In this document: in pieces, positions 17,351-26,607 of the stretch | Layout of the letters: each line of letters opens with the position of its first letter | Position numbering within the stretch: position 1 is the first letter of the stretch | Source: Mesonia sp008017825 | GTDB taxonomy: Bacteria; Bacteroidota; Bacteroidia; Flavobacteriales; Flavobacteriaceae | Length of the DNA stretch: 64,000 nucleotides | Assembly: GCF_008017825.1 (NCBI RefSeq) | Contig: NZ_VRLS01000012.1 | Coordinates: 248,001-312,000 of the forward strand | Direction of reading: 5' to 3' | The notes under the pieces: model-generated | What the model was told of the DNA's origin: nothing | The model's database searches: none | The model's input: only the letters and a program-made list of their open reading frames with translations | Program-made: the position numbers and the translations under genes

Positions 17351-18928
17351 ATGAAATCAAAGTTACTTTACATTTTACTCATTTTATTTACATTTTCTGT
17401 TACAGGACAAATTAGTCCTATTCAAGTCACAAAAAGCAGTATCGAAAAAGATTCTAAAAAGGATACTCAACTAATGTTCACCGCCGATGATGGTAATGGC
17501 GGATTTGTAACCGCAAGACTTTTTTATGGAGGTATTATTAAGTCTCCTAAAGGATATTACATAGAGCACTATGATTCAAATCTAAATGTTGTTCAGGAGT
17601 ATGAATATAAAATAGATCAAAGTAGTATTAAAAGTATGTTTGTAGCAGATGGACAATTAAAATTGATTGAGTATAAACATAACCGTGATGATAAAACTAA
17701 TGATTATAACTTATTAAGTTCATCTTTGTCAAAATTAAATTTTTCAAGTAAAAAGATTTTTTCTGTTTCTAGAAAAGATGTAAAAAAACCATTTTTTCTT
17801 GCTGTCGGGTTTGGGATCTCAAATTTAGATCAAGTAGACCATGACCCTACAGGAGAGGTTTATCTATCAGAAAATAGAAACTATATAACCTTTAATTTTG
17901 ATATCAAAGATGATAAAGAAGAAACTCACTTAGTAAAGGTGTTTGATAATGACTTAAACTTAGTTTTTGAAAATCAGTTTAAGCAAAAGGGTGTTAAAGA
18001 TGCTTTGTTCATTTACAACTCGTTAACTATAGATGATAGTAATGGAGATGTGTTCTTTTTAGGAAAGTTATACGAAAGTAAAAGAATGAAAAAAAAGGGA
18101 AAATCTAACTACCAATACAAGTTATATAAACTCAATGCAGACGGCACAAAAGAACTATCATTTAATACTGAAGAAAATTTTGTAGGCTCGATGGAGTTAA
18201 TCAATAATGATGATAGTTTAATATGTGTAGGTTTTTATTCAGAGAAAAATGATTTTCGATATAAAGGGACTGTTTATTATAATTTAAATAAGGAGAATTT
18301 TACTGTAAATAATTCTGGATTTAATCCTTTTACAGAGCAGTTTATGGTAGATAAATATGGCGAAAAAAGAGGGAAGCGTAAAAAGGAAAAAGGAAAGGAG
18401 CTTAGCTCGTTAAAATATAGAGGCTTACATATAGATGATAGTGGAAATACTATTTTTACTGCAGAAGAGTATTTTGTAAAAAGTCATACCAATTATAAGA
18501 CAGGGCACACAACTTATACTTATTATTATAATGATATCTTGGCTTGTAAAATAAATTCATCTGGTGCGATGGAATGGGCAAGAAATATTAATAAAGCACA
18601 AAAAACAAGTGGTAATGCAGTAGATTATTATTCTTACCTTTCTACAGTAAAGAACAATCGTGTAATAATATTATTGAACGGGTCTGATAAGGTTAAGAAA
18701 ATGAGGGATGACCGTATTAGATTTGATGATAAAAGAGTTAAAAAACTAAGTCTATACGCCATAGAAATTTTACCAAATGGAGATTTCAATTATGAGCAAG
18801 TAATCAACAATGATGAGTCTAAAGTAACCTATAAGGTTTCAGAAGGTGTAATTACAGATAATTACGACTCGGTAATTCTTGAGGGGGACAAAGGAAGAAA
18901 GAAAAGAATAGTAAAACTTACACTTTAG
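17351..18928 (+). CDS. Large secreted hypothetical protein
   Basis: A signal peptide (about 1-19, ending TGQ) precedes 506 residues with no family I recognise. The mature part is rich in beta-type repeats with tyrosine and lysine and has several DDSGN/DDSNGD turns (for example LHIDDSGNTIFTAEEY and LTIDDSNGDVFFLGKLY) spaced as in a beta-propeller. It is probably periplasmic or surface-attached. A strong terminator follows, and 272 bp without a gene precede it, so it is a single-gene unit. Confidence 0.75.
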   Translation: MKSKLLYILLILFTFSVTGQISPIQVTKSSIEKDSKKDTQLMFTADDGNGGFVTARLFYGGIIKSPKGYYIEHYDSNLNVVQEYEYKIDQSSIKSMFVADGQLKLIEYKHNRDDKTNDYNLLSSSLSKLNFSSKKIFSVSRKDVKKPFFLAVGFGISNLDQVDHDPTGEVYLSENRNYITFNFDIKDDKEETHLVKVFDNDLNLVFENQFKQKGVKDALFIYNSLTIDDSNGDVFFLGKLYESKRMKKKGKSNYQYKLYKLNADGTKELSFNTEENFVGSMELINNDDSLICVGFYSEKNDFRYKGTVYYNLNKENFTVNNSGFNPFTEQFMVDKYGEKRGKRKKEKGKELSSLKYRGLHIDDSGNTIFTAEEYFVKSHTNYKTGHTTYTYYYNDILACKINSSGAMEWARNINKAQKTSGNAVDYYSYLSTVKNNRVIILLNGSDKVKKMRDDRIRFDDKRVKKLSLYAIEILPNGDFNYEQVINNDESKVTYKVSEGVITDNYDSVILEGDKGRKKRIVKLTL

Positions 18929-18961
18929 TATTCAATTCTTTATAAAATATTTTTTCAAATA

Positions 18962-19005
18962 GATAAAAAAACTTTGATTCAGAAATGATTCAAAGTTTTT
19001 TTATC
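18962..19005 (+). terminator. Intrinsic terminator after the secreted protein gene
   Basis: A perfect 16-bp stem (GATAAAAAAACTTTGA with TCAAAGTTTTTTTATC) encloses a 12-nt loop; the T-run of the right arm gives the release site. It lies 33 bp after the stop codon. Confidence 0.8.
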
Positions 19006-19097
19006 TTATCATTTAAGATTTAACCCCCGTTTTAAGGTGAGATTTATTAAAATAAAAAACTAAAACAATAATATTTTATAGTAAATAATATTAGCGA

Positions 19098-20063
19098 ATG
19101 GAGCTTCAACGTATTTCTGGGAAACATAAAAATAATAAGCTTTTATATTATTTAAAAAACTATTCAAGGTTATTGTTACCTGATGCTTATTATCAAAAAA
19201 GACTAATAAATAAATTAAAATCTATTCCAAAGAAAGAACAGGAAGAAATTTTAAAAAGAGTAAATTATTACAACAAATTAGAAGAGAAAGTTGATTTACT
19301 TAAAGATACACCTAAACTATCAAGTCTTAAGCTAAAAGATGGAAAAACCTATTTTTTCGATTTTAGAGAATACACAAGGTATTTTAAGAAGCATTTAAAA
19401 TGTTCTTTTTTGTTTGGAGATATTGTTGAAGTACCTTCTCAACCTTCATTTGTAAAAAGTAGACCCATACATCTTTCTAATGAAAATTCTATTCTCTTAA
19501 AATGGAATAAAATCAGGCATTTTTTATTTATTAAAAACGACTCCAAGACTTTTTTAGAAAAAAAGAATATGTTGGTGAGTAGAGGGAAAGTCCACCCAAC
19601 GCAGCCCCAACGCATTAAATTTTTAGAAAAATATTTTAACCATCCGCTTTGTAATATAGGAAAGGTTAACAATAATGAGCTCAACTCGAAATGGCTAGTA
19701 GAAAGAATGGGAATTCAGCAGCAGCTAGCTTATAAGTTTATTTTATGTATTGAAGGTAATGATGTAGCGACCAATTTAAAGTGGGTCATGTCTTCCAATT
19801 CAATTGCTGTAATGCCACAACCCAAATTTGAAACGTGGTTTATGGAAGCTCAATTAATACCAGATTATCATTATATCTGTTTAGCTGATGACTATTCTAA
19901 TATGGAAGAAAAACTTACTTACTATATAGAACATCCTGAAAAAGCTCTAGCTATCATGGAGAATGCTCATCGTTTTATTGATCAATTCAAGAATAAAAAT
20001 AAAGAAGACCTTATTTCTCTTTTGGTACTTAAAAAATACTTTGAAAAGACAAACCAGATTTAA
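19098..20063 (+). CDS. Glycosyltransferase family 90 (LpsA/CAP10-like)
   Basis: This 321-residue protein has the C-terminal signature of GT90 enzymes, IEGNDVATNLKWVMSSNSIAV followed by MPQPKFETWFMEAQL, and a later DDYSNMEEKL. GT90 members transfer glucose or xylose to lipopolysaccharide or glycan acceptors. In this setting it probably decorates LPS or capsule at the inner membrane, but no neighbouring sugar genes confirm this. The gene stands alone, starting with ATG about 90 bp after the terminator. Confidence 0.85.
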   Translation: MELQRISGKHKNNKLLYYLKNYSRLLLPDAYYQKRLINKLKSIPKKEQEEILKRVNYYNKLEEKVDLLKDTPKLSSLKLKDGKTYFFDFREYTRYFKKHLKCSFLFGDIVEVPSQPSFVKSRPIHLSNENSILLKWNKIRHFLFIKNDSKTFLEKKNMLVSRGKVHPTQPQRIKFLEKYFNHPLCNIGKVNNNELNSKWLVERMGIQQQLAYKFILCIEGNDVATNLKWVMSSNSIAVMPQPKFETWFMEAQLIPDYHYICLADDYSNMEEKLTYYIEHPEKALAIMENAHRFIDQFKNKNKEDLISLLVLKKYFEKTNQI

Positions 20064-20115
20064 AAAATCAATAAGGATTAAATCCTAATTTCTGGAAATA
20101 TTACATTTTTGTACT

Positions 20116-20123
20116 TATATTTG
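20116..20123 (+). promoter_or_regulatory. -7 box of the radical SAM gene
   Basis: TATATTTG matches TAnnTTTG exactly and ends 21 bp before the ATG at 20145. A longer reading frame starting at TTG 20109 begins upstream of this box and is therefore unlikely. Confidence 0.55.
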
Positions 20124-20144
20124 AAAAGTATAAATTATTTCCTT

Positions 20145-21218
20145 ATGTCTATTTCTTACCTAAAAGGTCGTGGCGCTCAGCAAAATACTCCTAATAAGTT
20201 TCTAGAGCAAGAACATACGGTAGATCCAGAATTTTTAGAATATTGCTATAAAGAAGGAGAAGAACCTTCTAAACTTGCTACCCAGTATCAAGAAGTTTTC
20301 CCTAAGACCTTTGTTAACAAAGTAAACAGCCCCGATGTAGGTATGGGGTATTCTGCCAATCCTTACCAAGGTTGCGAACATGGTTGTATTTATTGTTATG
20401 CTAGGAATTCACACGAATATTGGGGTTATAGTGCTGGCTTAGATTTTGAAAAGAAAATACTAGTCAAGAAAAATGCACCTCAGCTATTAGAACAAAAACT
20501 ACAGGGTAAAAATTGGCAAGGCGATACGATTATTTTTTCGGGAAATACAGATTGCTACCAGCCCATAGAAAGGAAGCTAAAAATTACCAGAAAGTGTTTA
20601 GAGCTTATGCTTAAGTACAAACACCCCACAGGTATTATTACTAAAAACAGTCTTATTTTAAGAGATTTAGACGTATTAAAAGAATTGGCAGATCTCCATT
20701 TAATTAGAGTGAGCATATCTATAACATCCTTATCGGAAGAAACGCGTCGAATCGTTGAGCCAAGAACAGCAAGTATTAAACAGCGGTTAAAAGCGGTAGA
20801 AGTACTTGCTAAACATAACATTCCTGTAAATGTAATGATGGCGCCCATTATACCAAGTATTAATAGTCACGAAATTTTGCCTTTGGTGAAAAAAATAAGC
20901 GAATTAGGAGCAAGATCTGTAGGTTATACTATAGTGCGTTTAAATGGCGCTATTGCGGAAATATTTAAAGATTGGATTGAAAAAACCCTTCCCGATCGTG
21001 CTGAAAAGGTATTACACCAAATTGAAGCTTGCCATGGGGGAAATTTAAATGATAGTCGGTTTGGTACAAGAATGAAGGGAGAAGGTGAGTTTGCTAAGCA
21101 AATAGCCCTACAGTTTAAAATAGCGAGAACAAAATACCTTTCTTCCGTAAAGGAAATAGAGCCTTTAGATAATAGTCATTACTTAAAAATTAAAAACCCT
21201 CAGTATGAGTTATTTTAA
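20145..21218 (+). CDS. PA0069-family radical SAM protein (SplB-related)
   Basis: The radical-SAM cluster motif CxxxCxxC is present as C77, C81 and C84 in YQGCEHGCIYCYARNSHEY. Further blocks are the SAM-binding-like FSGNTDCYQPIE and SISITSLSEETRRIVEPRTAS. The 357-residue length and C-terminal GTRMKGEGEFAKQI fit the group related to spore photoproduct lyase and named after PA0069; the reaction of this branch is unknown. The start at 20145 is chosen because a -7 box lies between it and the upstream TTG. Confidence 0.88.
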   Translation: MSISYLKGRGAQQNTPNKFLEQEHTVDPEFLEYCYKEGEEPSKLATQYQEVFPKTFVNKVNSPDVGMGYSANPYQGCEHGCIYCYARNSHEYWGYSAGLDFEKKILVKKNAPQLLEQKLQGKNWQGDTIIFSGNTDCYQPIERKLKITRKCLELMLKYKHPTGIITKNSLILRDLDVLKELADLHLIRVSISITSLSEETRRIVEPRTASIKQRLKAVEVLAKHNIPVNVMMAPIIPSINSHEILPLVKKISELGARSVGYTIVRLNGAIAEIFKDWIEKTLPDRAEKVLHQIEACHGGNLNDSRFGTRMKGEGEFAKQIALQFKIARTKYLSSVKEIEPLDNSHYLKIKNPQYELF

Positions 21219-21234
21219 TAAAAACAAATTAATA

Positions 21235-21267
21235 CCCAAGACTTAAATAGATGTTTTAAATCTTGGG
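21235..21267. terminator. Hairpin between convergent genes
   Basis: A 13-bp stem with one mismatch (CCCAAGACTTAAA against TTTAAATCTTGGG) lies between the convergent radical SAM and beta-barrel genes. It probably ends transcription from both sides, although the flanking T-runs are weak. Confidence 0.55.
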
Positions 21268-21277
21268 TTATATAGAA

Positions 21278-21886
21278 TTAATCTCTAAAAGTGTAGCCTA
21301 TGCTTAAAGTAAGCCAGTTTTTCTTCAAATCACTTTCTTCAGGGTTTTTGTTAATATCGGTTACTCCATAATTGTACTTTAAATTGATATCTATATTATC
21401 AATTAAAATATAACCGACTCCAATAAATACACTTGCATCCAACAGAGTAAAATTTTCACTAAACTCAAAGGTATGATCAAAGGAGTCACTACTGGAGTAT
21501 GCAGGGAGTTTACCAAAAAAGTTAGTTCCGATTTCCCCACCTACAAAGCCTTGAAACTTATAATCGTAAGTATAGTGGAGACTTAATGGGAAATTTATTG
21601 AATGAATAACCAATGGATCGTCAAAGCCTTCAACTTTGGCACCTAAGTTATTATATGAAATTCCTGATCTAAATGAGAAAGAGTCGCTAATATAACGGTA
21701 TTGGTAAACCCCAAAATAAAACCCTGTTTTAGAGGATCCTCCATCTAATCCAGAAATATTAGATAATATGCCTCCTGCCTCTATACTGCTATAACAGTCA
21801 GAACAAAAGACACCGCCTCCATAAAATTGAGCTTGAGTGAAATAAGTGGTAAATAATAAACAGATAGTTAGTAATAGTTTCTTCAT
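21278..21886 (-). CDS. Outer-membrane beta-barrel protein (PorT/porin-like)
   Basis: The signal peptide MKKLLLTICLLFTTYFTQAQ is followed by alternating hydrophobic and polar strands with aromatic ends and the C-terminal LTLSIGYTFRD, ending in a pattern typical of eight-stranded outer-membrane barrels of Bacteroidetes. No enzymatic motif is visible. It follows another secreted-protein gene by 9 bp on the same strand, so the two form an operon. Confidence 0.75.
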   Translation of the reverse strand: MKKLLLTICLLFTTYFTQAQFYGGGVFCSDCYSSIEAGGILSNISGLDGGSSKTGFYFGVYQYRYISDSFSFRSGISYNNLGAKVEGFDDPLVIHSINFPLSLHYTYDYKFQGFVGGEIGTNFFGKLPAYSSSDSFDHTFEFSENFTLLDASVFIGVGYILIDNIDINLKYNYGVTDINKNPEESDLKKNWLTLSIGYTFRD

Positions 21887-21895
21887 AATATTAAG

Positions 21896-22537
21896 TTAGT
21901 TACAATTTAAATTTTTTTCTAATAGTTCATAAAGATCTTTGTCATTTTTAAAACGTAAATTTTTGAGATCATTTTCTAATGAGGAGCAATTGGGGAAAAG
22001 ATATTTTTGAGCTCTTTTTAGCATGGTCCGAGTTTTAAAACCTGGAGTATTTATACTAACCAAAATGCTATCATTAGGCTTACTTAAATACAGCCCATAC
22101 ATCCCTTGTTCGAAAATAATCACCACTTTCTCTTTGCCTTTGCGACCTTTTATCGCGTATCTTATACCTGCTTCAGAGACTAAAATTTCATCATAGGCTT
22201 TTTTTAGTAAAGAAAAGGATTGTCTTTTTGCTAATCCTAACCTTTGAAACTCTTCATTTTTCCTAAAATAACCTATTTGACCTGTTATGAAATAGTAGGT
22301 GTTACTGGCGTCATTCAACTGTAATTTAATAAATAAGATTTTATTACGATCGATTCTTTCGCTATGGTCTTTTTCAGATTTTTTAATTATTAGATTTTTA
22401 CCTGTCGTGCTCAGTGGAAACTTCACTAAAACCTCTGAAGTTTCGCCAGATCGATAAATAACTGTAGACTTATAATATTTTGCAGATGCGAGAATAGGAA
22501 TAATTAAAAAACCTATTAGAAGTAAAATATTTCTCAT
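21896..22537 (-). CDS. Secreted hypothetical protein
   Basis: A signal peptide (about 1-19, ending ASA) precedes 194 residues with an early YYKSTVIYRSGETSEVLVKFP strand pair. The C-terminal portion has two cysteines (NCSSLEND and NLNCN) that could form a disulphide. I do not recognise the family; proteins of this layout in Flavobacteriia accompany small outer-membrane barrels, as here, where the barrel gene follows by 9 bp. The function is unknown. Confidence 0.65.
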   Translation of the reverse strand: MRNILLLIGFLIIPILASAKYYKSTVIYRSGETSEVLVKFPLSTTGKNLIIKKSEKDHSERIDRNKILFIKLQLNDASNTYYFITGQIGYFRKNEEFQRLGLAKRQSFSLLKKAYDEILVSEAGIRYAIKGRKGKEKVVIIFEQGMYGLYLSKPNDSILVSINTPGFKTRTMLKRAQKYLFPNCSSLENDLKNLRFKNDKDLYELLEKNLNCN

Positions 22538-22629
22538 AAAATTAATTTTTTATGAAAATAGATTTTTTTTTGGTAACAGAAAAGATCTTATGATGCGAAA
22601 TTCTGAAAAACTTTATTTTTCAAGTTTAA

Positions 22630-23286
22630 TCAACTCTTCCCTTCCCATTCGGCGTAAAATTGCTCTAAAAATTGCTCCATAAACTCGTGTCGCTTTTGAG
22701 CAAGTTTTTTACCGGTCACAGTATTCATTCTCTCTTTAAGTAATAAAAGCTTTTCGTAAAAATGATTGATAGTAGGATTTTCACCTTTTTTGTATTCTTC
22801 CTTACTCATATTTAATTTAGGAGCAATAGAAGGGTCATAAATTTTACGATTTTTGAACCCACCATAATTAAAGGTTCTTGCAATACCAATTGCACCCATA
22901 GCATCTAATCTATCGGCATCTTGAATTACATCCAATTCGGGCGAAGTAAACTCTTGTTTAATATTGCCTCCTTTAAAAGAAATATTTTCAATGATTTTCA
23001 CCACGTGTTCAATAACGAAATCTTGTACGTGTAAACTTTCTAAAAATTTTCTAGCTGTTTGCGGACCAACATTTTCATTTCCTTGATGAAATTTTGAGTC
23101 TGCGATATCGTGTAAAAGCGCGCCTAAAGAAACGATTTCTAAATTAACGTCTTCAGCGCGCGCTAAAAGTAAAGCGTTTTTATAAACACGTTCAATATGA
23201 AACCAATCATGACCACCTTCTGCATCTTTCAATTCACTTTGAACAAATGCTTTGGTGGCCTGAATAACTTTAGACTCTTCTCTCAT
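22630..23286 (-). CDS. HD-domain phosphohydrolase, YedJ-like
   Basis: The metal-binding HD residues are visible as HDWFHIERV (His and Asp at about 25-26), HDIAD (about 60-64) and a later DADRLDAMGAIGIAR, the order found in the E. coli YedJ group of HD hydrolases. The 218-residue protein probably hydrolyses a phosphorylated small molecule; the substrate is unknown. The start lies immediately after the desaturase stop, so both come from one transcript. Confidence 0.87.
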   Translation of the reverse strand: MREESKVIQATKAFVQSELKDAEGGHDWFHIERVYKNALLLARAEDVNLEIVSLGALLHDIADSKFHQGNENVGPQTARKFLESLHVQDFVIEHVVKIIENISFKGGNIKQEFTSPELDVIQDADRLDAMGAIGIARTFNYGGFKNRKIYDPSIAPKLNMSKEEYKKGENPTINHFYEKLLLLKERMNTVTGKKLAQKRHEFMEQFLEQFYAEWEGKS

Positions 23287-23287
23287 C

Positions 23288-24283
23288 TTATTTTGTAAGT
23301 GCTGGATTTACCCATTTAAAATGAGTTATTTTTTCAGGAATTCTTATACGCTGATTGATACGTTCCATTCTTGCTGGTAAACTGGTAACAAAATCTCTCG
23401 CTTTCTCACCGTCTTCTTTAAGGCCGGTAAGGTTTTCGATATCCCAACGTTTAATTAATCGTCTCATAATATCTACATAGTCTTGGCCAGTGTAAACGCC
23501 TATACGTTGAGCTGAATTAGAAAATTCATCAAAAGCAGCTCCCATACTATCTCCAGATTCTCTTAAAAACATAGCGGGCATAACAATTTTGTTTTTCATC
23601 ATGTCTCTAAAAGCGATCATCATATTGTTGGGGTCTAACTTAAAGATCTCATCAACAAAAGTGCTGTAAGCATTAAAGTGGCGCATTTCGTCTCCACTTA
23701 TAATTTTACACATTTTTGCTAAAGATTTATTCCCATAATTACGGGCTAATTTTGCAACACGGTTATGAGAAACATAAGTTGCAAGCTCTTGGAAGCTAGT
23801 ATAGACAAAGTTTTTGTAAGGATCTCTATCGGTTCCAATGTCAAAACCATCATTAATTAAGTGTTGTGTGGTACGCTCTACCTCAATCATATTTACCCTA
23901 CCAGAAAGGTATAGATATTTGTTAAGGGTATCTCCATGACGGTTTTCTTCTCCTGTCCAATAACGAACCCATTTAGACCAAGCAGAACCTCCATCGTGTT
24001 GGTTAATTCCTTCTACATCCATTAACCAAGATTCGTAGGTAGGTAAAGCCTCTTCAGTGATTGTATCACCTACTAAAACCACCCAAAAATCATAAGGAAG
24101 CTCTTTAGCGAGCTCTCTAATTTCTTTTACCTCATCAAAAAACTGATCGCCTTGAGAGTTAGGTAAAAAGTCGGTAGGTTGCCAGATTTCTTCCACAGGA
24201 ATAAGAAATTGATCTATAAAGCCATCAACCTTACTTTCCAATTGTTGCATTACTTCTAGTCTTATATTTTTTTTAGGTTCCAT
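23288..24283 (-). CDS. Acyl-ACP desaturase (diiron, FA_desaturase_2 type)
   Basis: Two diiron motifs are visible: EENRHG (about 131-136) and DEMRH (about 219-223), separated as in soluble stearoyl-ACP 9-desaturases. The protein of 331 residues should introduce a double bond into acyl-ACP using O2 and ferredoxin, supplying unsaturated fatty acids for membrane fluidity. It lies between an acyltransferase and an HD hydrolase gene on the same strand, 13 bp from the former, consistent with a lipid-synthesis unit. Confidence 0.93.
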   Translation of the reverse strand: MEPKKNIRLEVMQQLESKVDGFIDQFLIPVEEIWQPTDFLPNSQGDQFFDEVKEIRELAKELPYDFWVVLVGDTITEEALPTYESWLMDVEGINQHDGGSAWSKWVRYWTGEENRHGDTLNKYLYLSGRVNMIEVERTTQHLINDGFDIGTDRDPYKNFVYTSFQELATYVSHNRVAKLARNYGNKSLAKMCKIISGDEMRHFNAYSTFVDEIFKLDPNNMMIAFRDMMKNKIVMPAMFLRESGDSMGAAFDEFSNSAQRIGVYTGQDYVDIMRRLIKRWDIENLTGLKEDGEKARDFVTSLPARMERINQRIRIPEKITHFKWVNPALTK

Positions 24284-24296
24284 GGTGATGTGTATT

Positions 24297-25034
24297 TTAT
24301 AGATTTTTAATGTCTTGTATGATAACTTGCTCTACTTTTTCTACTAATTCTTCTGTAGAGTAATCACTTACTTTTATTGTAGGTTGAACTTTGCATTTTA
24401 AATGTATCCCTAAACTTAACGGAAATTGTCCATTCTTCACAATCTTCCAAGAGTTATTAATGGTTAAAGGAACAATTACAGCATCGGGACAAAACTTGAA
24501 TAACATTTTTAATCCGTTAGGAGAAAACTTTTTAGGCATTCCTGTTTTACTACGTGTTCCTTCAGGAAAAATAACAGCAGCTCTATTAGTATCGTTCAAA
24601 TATTGTGCAAATTTTTTAATTTCAGGCAAAGATTGTCTTGGGTTTTTTCTGTCTATTAAAATAGAACCCCCATGCCTTAAGTTATAGGAGATACTAGGAA
24701 TACCTTTTCCTAACTCTTTTTTACTTATAAATTTAGGGTGAATTTTTCTCAAATTCCAAATGATAGGAGAAATATCGTAATGGCTCTGGTGATTGGCAAC
24801 AATAATATGGGGAACATCTTGTTGAAGCGTTTCATTATTTTCAAACGTAATTCTAGTTCCTAAAATATTAAGACATCGAAGTAGCGAGAAATTAAGATAA
24901 TCTACACTTTTTTTATGTGCATTATATCCAAACACATTAAAACAAATCCATTGAATGGGGTGAAAAATCACCAAAACCAAACCAAAACAGAGGTAATATA
25001 TAACTGAAACAGGATAAGATAATATAGTCTTCAT
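24297..25034 (-). CDS. 1-acyl-sn-glycerol-3-phosphate acyltransferase family protein (PlsC-like)
   Basis: The acyltransferase motif HxxxxD appears as NHQSHYD (about 80-87), and the acceptor-binding motif as FPEGTRSKTG. An N-terminal membrane segment (about 7-27) anchors the 245-residue protein. It should acylate lysophosphatidic acid in phospholipid synthesis. It leads a minus-strand unit with the desaturase gene 13 bp downstream, so the acyl chains it uses may be desaturated by its neighbour. Confidence 0.92.
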   Translation of the reverse strand: MKTILSYPVSVIYYLCFGLVLVIFHPIQWICFNVFGYNAHKKSVDYLNFSLLRCLNILGTRITFENNETLQQDVPHIIVANHQSHYDISPIIWNLRKIHPKFISKKELGKGIPSISYNLRHGGSILIDRKNPRQSLPEIKKFAQYLNDTNRAAVIFPEGTRSKTGMPKKFSPNGLKMLFKFCPDAVIVPLTINNSWKIVKNGQFPLSLGIHLKCKVQPTIKVSDYSTEELVEKVEQVIIQDIKNL

Positions 25035-25124
25035 AACAAATACGACGTCTAAGCAGCAAAAATAAGTTTTAAATTAGAGTAGTGACTATTATTTTTTTAA
25101 AACAATTGTGCTTGCATAATAAAA

Positions 25125-25151
25125 AAAGCCGTGCAAGAAATGAACGGCTTT
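25125..25151 (-). terminator. Intrinsic terminator after the bacilliredoxin gene
   Basis: An 8-bp stem (AAAGCCGT with ACGGCTTT, 11-nt loop) is followed by a run of seven T on the minus strand, 25 bp after the stop codon. Confidence 0.8.
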
Positions 25152-25175
25152 ATTATTTATTAAAATGATTGAATT

Positions 25176-25586
25176 TTAGCAATACTCGTTATAAGCATCT
25201 TTTAAGTTTTCTGCAATCATTTCGGCAGGTCTACCTTCAATGTGGTGACGTTCTAACATGTGAACTAATTCTCCGTCTTTAAATAAAGCCATAGAAGGAG
25301 AGCTAGGAGGGAATGGTACCATATGAGCACGAGCTTTATCTGTAGCTTCTTTGTCTACACCAGCAAAAACCGTTACCAAGTTTGCAGGTTTTTTACTGTT
25401 GTCTAAAGACATTCTAGCTCCTGGTCTTGCATTCGCTGCAGCACAACCACAAACCGAATTTACAACTACCAATGTAGTTCCTGATTGGTTAATAGCTTTG
25501 TCTACTGCTTCTGAGCTTTGTAATTCTTCAAAACCTATAGAAGTTAATTCTTCTCGCATAGGTTTTACTAAATCTGCTGGATACAT
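25176..25586 (-). CDS. Bacilliredoxin (BrxA/BrxB, YphP/YqiW family)
   Basis: The redox motif CGC lies in VVNSVCGCAAANARPGARM, followed by the family blocks FAGVDKEATDKAR and PSSPSMALFKDGELVHMLERH. Bacilliredoxins remove bacillithiol from mixed disulphides, or act as general disulphide reductases where no bacillithiol is made; the former is plausible in Flavobacteriia. I chose the ATG at 25586 (MYPADLV, 136 residues), the usual family start. A longer frame begins upstream of the -7 box and would not be transcribed. Confidence 0.93.
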   Translation of the reverse strand: MYPADLVKPMREELTSIGFEELQSSEAVDKAINQSGTTLVVVNSVCGCAAANARPGARMSLDNSKKPANLVTVFAGVDKEATDKARAHMVPFPPSSPSMALFKDGELVHMLERHHIEGRPAEMIAENLKDAYNEYC

Positions 25587-25619
25587 ATTTTGATATTTTT
25601 TTGTATAAATTATAGAATA

Positions 25620-25627
25620 CAAAGATA
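25620..25627 (-). promoter_or_regulatory. -7 box of the bacilliredoxin gene
   Basis: On the minus strand this reads TATCTTTG, matching TAnnTTTG, 33 bp before the chosen ATG. Confidence 0.5.
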
Positions 25628-25712
25628 CCAAAAACTAGTTACAACTTATATCTCATTTTCTAATACATCTATAGGATATTTTTATTCATGCCTTTAAAAC
25701 CATAGAACCTTA

Positions 25713-25720
25713 TATATTTG
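25713..25720 (+). promoter_or_regulatory. -7 box of the DjlA-like gene
   Basis: TATATTTG matches TAnnTTTG, 17 bp before the ATG of the co-chaperone gene. Confidence 0.5.
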
Positions 25721-25737
25721 CATTTCAAAGTAAAGTT

Positions 25738-26496
25738 ATGATCAAGTGGATTGGAGCCATTCTAGGAATGGTTTATATGAAATGGCCAGGAGCAATTCTT
25801 GGTTTTTTATTAGGTAGCCTTATTGAAGTTTCTTTAAAGGGGAAGCGAGCAAAAGGAGGAGGAAGTGTTTTTCAAGATATATTTAATCAGCAAAAAGGGC
25901 AAAATGTCTCTATGGGTGATTTTGAATTGAATTTACTCACCCTTTGTTCTGTTGTAATTAAATCTGACGGGAAAGTAAATCAAAAAGAACTTGACTATGT
26001 ACGTTCTTATTTTGTGCAAGCATATGGTAAAGAAAGGGCCAATGCGACTTTTAAAACTTTTAATGAGGTTATTAAAAATCGTGAAATAGATTCTGAAAGA
26101 ATTTGTGCTTATATGCGTTCTAGAACAACCTATGAGGTGCGCTTGCAAATACTTCATTTCCTTTTCGGAATTACCCAAGCAGATGGTCATATCTCTAATG
26201 CTGAAGTAAATGAATTAAGAAATATAGCCCATCATTTACAAATTAACCAAAGAGATTTTGAGAGTATACAAGCGATGTTTGTAAAATCTAATGACACTAC
26301 AAGTGCTTATAAAATTTTAGAGATTGATAAAACTGCTACAGATGCTGAAGTAAAAAAAGCTTTTAGAACTATGGCGAAAAAATACCATCCCGATAAGTTA
26401 GAAAGTATGGATGAGGCTTATAAAAAAGGAGCTCAAGAAAAATTCCTGAAAGTTCAAGAAGCCTACGAAAAAATTCAGAAAGAAAGAGGGTTATAA
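25738..26496 (+). CDS. TerB-J-domain co-chaperone (DjlA-like)
   Basis: A hydrophobic N-terminus with glycines (about 4-28) anchors the protein. A TerB-like helical domain follows (about 60-175, with two SDGKVNQKE/ADGHISNAE acidic loops) and then a C-terminal J domain with the HPD signature in YHPDKLESM. This order is that of DjlA, a membrane co-chaperone that stimulates DnaK ATPase. The protein has 252 residues. It stands alone between a -7 box and a terminator. Confidence 0.9.
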   Translation: MIKWIGAILGMVYMKWPGAILGFLLGSLIEVSLKGKRAKGGGSVFQDIFNQQKGQNVSMGDFELNLLTLCSVVIKSDGKVNQKELDYVRSYFVQAYGKERANATFKTFNEVIKNREIDSERICAYMRSRTTYEVRLQILHFLFGITQADGHISNAEVNELRNIAHHLQINQRDFESIQAMFVKSNDTTSAYKILEIDKTATDAEVKKAFRTMAKKYHPDKLESMDEAYKKGAQEKFLKVQEAYEKIQKERGL

Positions 26497-26530
26497 TTAA
26501 TTAGAAGCTTTAGCGAAGGTTAAAACAAAT

Positions 26531-26559
26531 AGCCTCTTTTCTAATTTTGAAAAGAGGCT
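26531..26559. terminator. Intrinsic terminator between convergent genes
   Basis: A perfect 11-bp stem (AGCCTCTTTTC with GAAAAGAGGCT) encloses a 7-nt loop, 34 bp after the DjlA-like gene and before the convergent thioredoxin-like gene. Confidence 0.7.
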
Positions 26560-26607
26560 AAATTATGAATAATTAAAGTCTAGGATCAACAAAACTCTTA
26601 TTAGTCA